This document shows positions 22,215-26,310 of a DNA stretch of 26,310 nucleotides, in pieces (the first letter of the stretch is position 1; every line of letters starts with the position of its first letter). A program made the translations under genes and the position numbers. A model generated the notes under the pieces. It ran no database searches and had not been told where the DNA came from. It saw only the letters and a list, made by a program, of their open reading frames with translations. The DNA comes from Parcubacteria group bacterium (GTDB taxonomy: Bacteria > Patescibacteriota > Minisyncoccia > Phycocordibacterales > CALRHW01): NCBI GenBank assembly GCA_943359555.1, contig CALRHW010000004.1, positions 1 through 26,310 on the forward strand, read 5' to 3'.

Positions 22215-22784
22215 CTAGTAGACCTTATCAATAATTCCGTACTTTTTTGCTTCACTTGCGTCCATAAAGAAGTCGCGCTCCACGTCTTTTTCTATTTGTG
22301 CCAAAGGTCTGCCTGTACTGTCCACTAAAATTTTATTTAGTTTCGCACGAGTTTTCAATATCTGTCGCGCGGTGATTTCAATATCTGTCGCTTGACCTTG
22401 CGCTCCGCCCCACGGCTGATGAATCATTACTTCTGCGTTTGTGAGAGCAAATCTTTTTCCTTTTTTTCCACCCGCGAGCAATATAGCTGCGCCAGATGCC
22501 GCAATGCCGACGCACACAGTAGAAACATCTGGCTTGATGTGATTCATAGTGTCTAGCATCGCGAGAGTAGCGGTGACAGAGCCACCAGGGGAATTGATGT
22601 AGAGTTGAATATCTTTTTTCGGGTCTTCAGATTCAAGAAAAAGTAGCTGAGCGATGACGATGTTGGCAGTGTAATCGTCTATCGGTCCGCCCAAAAATAT
22701 GATGCGCTCTTTTAGTAGGCGAGAGTAAATGTCGTAAGCTCGCTCGCCGAAACTTGTTTTTTCAATAACTGTTGGGATTAACAT
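22215..22784 (-). CDS. clpP: ATP-dependent Clp protease proteolytic subunit
   Basis: Serine peptidase that forms the two-ring proteolytic chamber served by Clp ATPases. The catalytic triad is intact: Ser97 (GIAASGAA), His122 (MIHQPWGG) and Asp171 (ERDFFMDASEA). Further family marks: YINSPGGSVTATLAMLDTM (62-80) and GQATDIEI (130-137). The 189 residues start directly with LIPTVIEKT, with little or no propeptide. No clpX or clpA is in the window. It is divergent from rsmE, with interleaved promoters (-10 TATAAT on the minus strand at 22829-22834). Confidence 0.96.
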   Translation of the reverse strand: MLIPTVIEKTSFGERAYDIYSRLLKERIIFLGGPIDDYTANIVIAQLLFLESEDPKKDIQLYINSPGGSVTATLAMLDTMNHIKPDVSTVCVGIAASGAAILLAGGKKGKRFALTNAEVMIHQPWGGAQGQATDIEITARQILKTRAKLNKILVDSTGRPLAQIEKDVERDFFMDASEAKKYGIIDKVY

Positions 22785-22828
22785 AAGTGGTTTTTGTTTT
22801 AGCTTTGTTAAGAGTAATAAGCCAATAT

Positions 22829-22852
22829 ATTATAGCAAAGTTAATGTATAAT
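22829..22852. promoter_or_regulatory. Back-to-back -10 elements of clpP and rsmE
   Basis: TATAAT for clpP on the minus strand (22829-22834, weak -35 TTGATT 15 bp upstream) and TATAAT for rsmE on the plus strand (22847-22852). The rsmE -10 ends 8 nt before its ATG at 22861, so the rsmE mRNA is probably leaderless. Confidence 0.55.
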
Positions 22853-22860
22853 CAACTTAT

Positions 22861-23601
22861 ATGAGATTGCATAGATTTTTTGTAAATGAGATGGTCGGCG
22901 GGAGAGCAAAAATCGTCATTTCCGATGAGGATTTACTCCACCAGTGGAAGAAGGTTTTTAGGCTCGTGCCTCACGACAATGTGATAATTTTTGATGGTTC
23001 AGGTAATGATTATCAATGCAAAATAGAGACGCTTTCAAAAGAACGCGCCGAGCTTGCAGTCGGCGCTCCCCGTAACATTCCAGCCACAAAAAAAGATCTC
23101 TGGCTTTTTGTCGCGCTCATTAAAAAAGACCATTTTGAGTGGGTTGTAGAAAAAGGAACCGAGCTTGGTGTCAGTCATTTTGTGCCGATTATCGCCGAAC
23201 GTTCTGAAAAAAAAGATTTAAACATGGAACGTCTCTCCAAAATTGCAAAAGAGGCGAGCGAACAGTCTGGACGGGGAACTGTGCCAGAAATTCACGCGGT
23301 AATGTCGCTTGAAGATGCGGTCGCGAGTGATATTTCTGGCATGGCGGGCGACATTTCTAGAAACGTAGCGAAAAATTCCCCAAATAAAATCGCCCTTGAT
23401 CCAAAAGGTGTCGCACTTATGCGTGAAGATTTTGAAAATAAAGAACCGACTGCACTTTTTATTGGACCTGAGGGAGGATGGAGTGAAGACGAGCTTGCAC
23501 TTTTTGCGTCAAAAAAAGTTTTAGTAAAAAATATGGGTCAGCAAATACTTCGTGCAGAGACAGCGTCTATCGCAAGTGCAACTTTGTTTCTTTATTTCTG
23601 A
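22861..23601 (+). CDS. rsmE: 16S rRNA (uracil(1498)-N(3))-methyltransferase
   Basis: RsmE methylates U1498 of 16S rRNA near the decoding centre using SAM; it is a SPOUT (knotted) enzyme. Seen here: the PUA-like N-terminal part (MRLHRFFV; FDGSGNDYQCKI, about 40-51) and the SPOUT domain with KKDHFEWVVEKGTELGV (about 89-105), KEASEQSGR (about 129-137) and the SAM-binding knot FIGPEGGWSEDEL (about 199-211) followed by LRAETASIASATLF. At 246 residues it is standard. The gene lies between clpP and tig on the opposite strand, and its 3' end overlaps the tig 3' end by 10 bp. Confidence 0.95.
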   Translation: MRLHRFFVNEMVGGRAKIVISDEDLLHQWKKVFRLVPHDNVIIFDGSGNDYQCKIETLSKERAELAVGAPRNIPATKKDLWLFVALIKKDHFEWVVEKGTELGVSHFVPIIAERSEKKDLNMERLSKIAKEASEQSGRGTVPEIHAVMSLEDAVASDISGMAGDISRNVAKNSPNKIALDPKGVALMREDFENKEPTALFIGPEGGWSEDELALFASKKVLVKNMGQQILRAETASIASATLFLYF

Positions 23602-24722
23602 TTCTCCAAAAATTCCAAAACTTTTTCATTTGTGAGCATATTTTCTACATACATTCGTACGCGAAATCTGTCTGCGTCCTTATGGTGTCCTAAAATGTGA
23701 TCTATTTCTTTTTTCACAACATCTTCATCTGGAGTGATTTTTTCTATATTTGCGACGTGTCCTAAAATAAGCTGTGTTTTAGCCCTTTTTACAGCATTTT
23801 CTCGCCATTCTTTGCGGATGTCGTCTTCGGTTTTCTTTATGTGTTCTAAATACGTATCGTATGTAAGTCCTGCGCGCGAGATGTCGTCTTTAAATTGAGC
23901 GATCATTTTTACGAGTTCACTTTCAATAAAAAGCTCTGGAACTGTCATAGGAGTTTTTTCTACCAAAACTTCTAAAATAGCTAGACGCACTTTTTCTTTT
24001 GCTCGAATTTTTTTATCGGCAAGCAAGTTTTCTTTTATTTTATCACGCAAATCAGTCACGTTTTTGAAATCACCGACTGATTTTGCAAATTCGTCGTCAA
24101 AAATAGGAAGATTTTCTTCGGTTTGCGATTTTTTGTCCGCCGTTTCATCTTTCGTTTCGTCGGTCTCAACTGTTTCGTCAGCCCCGACCCTCTTTTTCTC
24201 CACTTTTGATTTTCTGAGTTGCAATATCACGTCCTCAATTTCTTTGTCTTCCACAGCGAAGTTTTCTTCTTTTTTTGTGATTTCAGCGACGGTTTTTTTT
24301 GCGAGTTCTTTGTAGTCAGAAAGATTTATCTCTGGAAACACTGCAGTTTTAATTTTAAATCCAAGAGGATTTTTTTCTGCGATTTTTGTGATGGTGACTT
24401 GTGGCGCGCCCACCGCTCTAATACTGTGATCTGTGACAATGCTCCCATATTGTGAATCCAAGGCGTCTTGTGCAGCGTCTTCTAGGATTTTGATATTTCC
24501 AAAGCGTGCGGTTACTATTTTTTCTGGTGCAAAACCCTTCCTAAATCCAGGAATCTCGGCATTTTCTGTGAGTTTTTTTAGAGCACTTTTTCTGTGTTCT
24601 TCAAAATACTCGGCGACTATTTCACCTTCTATTTCTACCTCTGAGTTTCCTATATTTGTAACTTTAATGTTTGCGTATTTTTTGTCGGCTTTTGAGTCGT
24701 TTTTTGTGTCGTCTTTTTTCAT
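23592..24722 (-). CDS. tig: Trigger factor lacking the PPIase (FKBP) domain
   Basis: Ribosome-bound chaperone that meets nascent chains. The N-terminal ribosome-binding domain has the signature GFRKGFAPEKIV (about 59-70). After KTAVFPEINLSDYKEL the chain goes straight into the C-terminal helical arm domain (EDKEIEDVILQLRKSK, then FDDEFAKSVGDFKNVTDLRDKI). The ~85-residue FKBP module is absent and replaced by an acidic Thr/Glu/Asp-rich segment (about 180-205). The total of 376 residues compares with ~430 for E. coli. A polar leader (MKKDDTKNDSKADKK) precedes the ribosome-binding domain. It is the last gene of a minus-strand group with short gaps. Confidence 0.9.
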   Translation of the reverse strand: MKKDDTKNDSKADKKYANIKVTNIGNSEVEIEGEIVAEYFEEHRKSALKKLTENAEIPGFRKGFAPEKIVTARFGNIKILEDAAQDALDSQYGSIVTDHSIRAVGAPQVTITKIAEKNPLGFKIKTAVFPEINLSDYKELAKKTVAEITKKEENFAVEDKEIEDVILQLRKSKVEKKRVGADETVETDETKDETADKKSQTEENLPIFDDEFAKSVGDFKNVTDLRDKIKENLLADKKIRAKEKVRLAILEVLVEKTPMTVPELFIESELVKMIAQFKDDISRAGLTYDTYLEHIKKTEDDIRKEWRENAVKRAKTQLILGHVANIEKITPDEDVVKKEIDHILGHHKDADRFRVRMYVENMLTNEKVLEFLENQK

Positions 24723-24754
24723 GAATCTTTGATTGTCAATAATTTATTTAATTT

Positions 24755-25141
24755 TTATTGAAGTTGGTTTACGCCAGAATCTATATTTTGAAAATCTGTA
24801 GCATTCAAATCTGACTCTATTGAAGTCGTGTCCACTGAAGAGCTTTGAGTTTGTAGTGTTTGTGTTTGAGAGTCTGGTGTAAAAGTCGCAGTGTTATTTT
24901 CTGTTGATGTTTCGGTAGCGCTCGTGTCTGTCGCCAGCGTCGATGGAGTCACTTTTTCTGATTTCTGTGTCCAAAAATATAGACTTCCCATAATTATTAT
25001 CGCAAGAATAACAATGAGACCAACGATTGGCCCAAGAGAAGACCCTTTTTTAGGAGCGCCCATCATATTTGGCATTCCCACTATCTCAGGTGTCTCCGTT
25101 TTTAGCATTCCTGTGTTTAGATTATCGTTTGGTGTATTCAT
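24755..25141 (-). CDS. Single-pass membrane protein with Thr/Ser-rich outer segment, unknown
   Basis: 128 residues: a polar N-terminus (1-35), one transmembrane helix (about 37-57, GPIVGLIVILAIIIMGSLYFW) and a Thr/Ser/Gln-rich tail outside (about 60-128) with no cysteines. No known domain. The low-complexity tail suggests a spacer or wall-spanning segment rather than an enzyme. It starts 21 bp after the DUF1003 stop and ends 32 bp before tig, so it is probably in the same transcript as both. Confidence 0.65.
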   Translation of the reverse strand: MNTPNDNLNTGMLKTETPEIVGMPNMMGAPKKGSSLGPIVGLIVILAIIIMGSLYFWTQKSEKVTPSTLATDTSATETSTENNTATFTPDSQTQTLQTQSSSVDTTSIESDLNATDFQNIDSGVNQLQ

Positions 25142-25162
25142 GTTTGTTTTGATTATTTTAAA

Positions 25163-25678
25163 TTATTTTTTCAACTCTTCTTCAATCTCTTCTTCAATTT
25201 TTTGGGTATTGGTTGGTTTTAGCATTTGCATAAGTTCTTTATCGCCAGAAATATCTATTTTGTGGCTTTCCATAATTTTGGCCAGCATTTCCATAATCTT
25301 GGTAATTTCTTGTTCTGAAATAAGGTCAAGCTGTAAATCAAGTTCTTGGCGAAGCTGGTCGGACTTAGCCGCGCGGTTTTGTGAAATTAAAACAATAATA
25401 GAAAGTAAAATTGCTTCCAATGAAACGGCCATAGTCAAAAAACTAAATGGAAACGGATCAAAAGGAGTTATCCCCTCAATAATACCGGCATTAAAAAATA
25501 TCCAAGTGGTAAAAGCGATGGCGTTGAGAATAAAAAAAGTAATGGTGCCAAGATCATGAGCCAGCGCATCAGCCAACTTGTGAGCCCAGGTTCTTTGCAT
25601 TTGGGCTTTTGACTTATGGCTGATAATAACCGTGCGCCGCGATATTTTATTGCCTTCCGGTAAATTTGAATTATTCAT
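25163..25678 (-). CDS. DUF1003 membrane protein
   Basis: DUF1003 proteins are small two-helix membrane proteins of unknown role. The 171 residues show KLADALAHDLGTITFFILNAIAFTTWIFFNAG (helix 1, about 34-64), FDPFPFSFLTMAVSLEAILLSIIVLISQNRAAKSDQ (helix 2, about 72-107, with the FDPFPF and SQNR family marks), and a charged cytoplasmic C-terminal coil ending in Glu/Lys repeats. It starts 3 bp after the stop of the gene upstream. Confidence 0.88.
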   Translation of the reverse strand: MNNSNLPEGNKISRRTVIISHKSKAQMQRTWAHKLADALAHDLGTITFFILNAIAFTTWIFFNAGIIEGITPFDPFPFSFLTMAVSLEAILLSIIVLISQNRAAKSDQLRQELDLQLDLISEQEITKIMEMLAKIMESHKIDISGDKELMQMLKPTNTQKIEEEIEEELKK

Positions 25679-25681
25679 ATT

Positions 25682-26305
25682 TTATATCCCCGCTATTTTG
25701 GTGTCTGCTTGTGCTATAAAACCTTTTATAACATAAACATCTTTTCCTTCATTTGCAAGACTTTCAGTCGCTTTTGCTATCCTGCTACTAATCAATTTTA
25801 ATCTATCTACTGCGGTTTTTATTCGCATATCTAGTAAATCAAAATTTCTCTTTAATACAACCTTTCTGCTTTCCATGACTTTTAACCCAGCTTTTTTTAA
25901 AGCAGATACTACTTCACTTCCACCACCGACCCCACTAGAATTTATTGAAGGGGGAATGTAAGGAATAGCGTTTAGTGGGGTCGTTGGACTTTGTGGACTC
26001 ACAGTGTTTTGATTGCTGTTACCTGTGTTGCTCATACTACCAGTACTTCCTGCACTTCCCGGACCTCCTGTATATGGGTTTTGTGTAGTGGGGTTTGTCG
26101 TTCCCGTCGTTCCCGTTGTCACCGTTGTCCCTGTCATTCCCGTCATTTCCGCGGTTTGCGTAGTCTGTGTGTTCTGCGTCTGCGTGTTGCTTTGCCCAGA
26201 TGTTTTACCAGGAAATTCTACTGCTCTTATAGCCGCTTTTATTTCAGCTGGTACAAAAAACATCACAAGTAAAGCAATTATTGAAATATATATGTATTTT
26301 TTCAT
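25682..26305 (-). CDS. Exported protein with Thr/Gly repeat region, unknown
   Basis: 207 residues. A signal peptide (MKKYIYISIIALLVMFFVPAE, likely cut near AEIKA, about residue 24) is followed by a Thr/Gln/Gly/Asn-rich low-complexity part (about 38-100) encoded by degenerate 9-bp repeats (near 26095-26155). The C-terminal part (about 125-207) is predicted helical and contains RKVVLKRNFDLLDMRIKTAVDRLKLISSRI. I do not recognise it, but small exported proteins with this helical C-terminus are common in Parcubacteria. It leads the minus-strand group DUF1003, single-pass protein, tig; any promoter lies at or beyond the window edge. Confidence 0.7.
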   Translation of the reverse strand: MKKYIYISIIALLVMFFVPAEIKAAIRAVEFPGKTSGQSNTQTQNTQTTQTAEMTGMTGTTVTTGTTGTTNPTTQNPYTGGPGSAGSTGSMSNTGNSNQNTVSPQSPTTPLNAIPYIPPSINSSGVGGGSEVVSALKKAGLKVMESRKVVLKRNFDLLDMRIKTAVDRLKLISSRIAKATESLANEGKDVYVIKGFIAQADTKIAGI

Positions 26306-26310
26306 TTGCT

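Noticed and set aside
1..26310. CRISPR array, insertion sequence or prophage
   Set aside because: No regularly spaced repeats, no transposase, no phage structural or replication genes were seen. The Xer protein has housekeeping features and no adjacent att-like repeats.

Overview
The window looks like a stretch of chromosome from a Patescibacteria (CPR) bacterium, most likely the Parcubacteria branch. This rests on gene content and style: reduced housekeeping genes, a trigger factor with no PPIase domain, a TraR/DksA protein with a degraded zinc finger, a LysM/M23 peptidase of the HGYNGVD type, several small secreted or single-pass proteins with Thr/Gln/Ser-rich low-complexity segments, AT-rich codon use, and few Shine-Dalgarno sites. 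UGA is used as a stop (xerC, yraN and rsmE end in TGA), so this is not a UGA-recoding CPR lineage. I cannot place it further from sequence alone.

Layout. 1-1250 (+): the end of a secreted peptidoglycan-binding/IPT protein and a small cysteine-containing exported protein. 1272-4211 (-): ksgA and a UvrD/PcrA helicase in one unit. 4264-5503 (+): a strong promoter and a LysM-M23 peptidase whose N-terminus lacks a normal start codon. 5522-9687 (-): comM/yifB, a repeat and hairpin element, a TraR/DksA protein, a membrane protein and a NYN-domain protein. 9812-11365 (-): rpsO, a candidate structured RNA with its own promoter and terminator, and a Fic AMP-transferase with an operator-like inverted repeat. 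11500-13292 (+): a Xer recombinase and exonuclease III. 13692-15260 (-): CCA-adding enzyme, divergent from tRNA-Arg. 15386-19330 (+): tRNA-Arg(UCG), tRNA-Gly(GCC), yraN, a DUF3800 protein, tRNA-Pro(UGG), a RibD/DHFR-like reductase, an RNHCP protein, tRNA-Gly(UCC) and a 5'-truncated folC remnant. 19422-21342 (-): HU and RNase Y. 21710-22138 (+): a multi-pass membrane protein. 22215-26305: clpP (-), rsmE (+) and a minus-strand group of tig with three membrane or exported proteins.

The most interesting signal is at 15764-16327. Two DnaA-box-like sites, an AT-rich stretch and a cluster of ParB-type parS palindromes (two at the upstream edge of yraN, two or three inside the yraN reading frame) lie together. 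The in-gene sites all sit in the same codon phase and encode V-x-x-E-T/R peptides inside a segment where this YraN is longer than usual. A second intergenic region (13293-13691) has another perfect DnaA box and shares a short TATAAAGGACAG word. No dnaA or parB gene is in the window, so an origin-proximal centromere is an inference.

Other points of note: a ~221-nt candidate ncRNA upstream of rpsO; long AT-rich inverted repeats with GC-richer loops in three intergenic regions; several genes whose -10 box lies only 6-10 nt before the start codon, suggesting leaderless mRNAs; and a CCA-adding enzyme next to tRNA genes of which only one encodes its own CCA.
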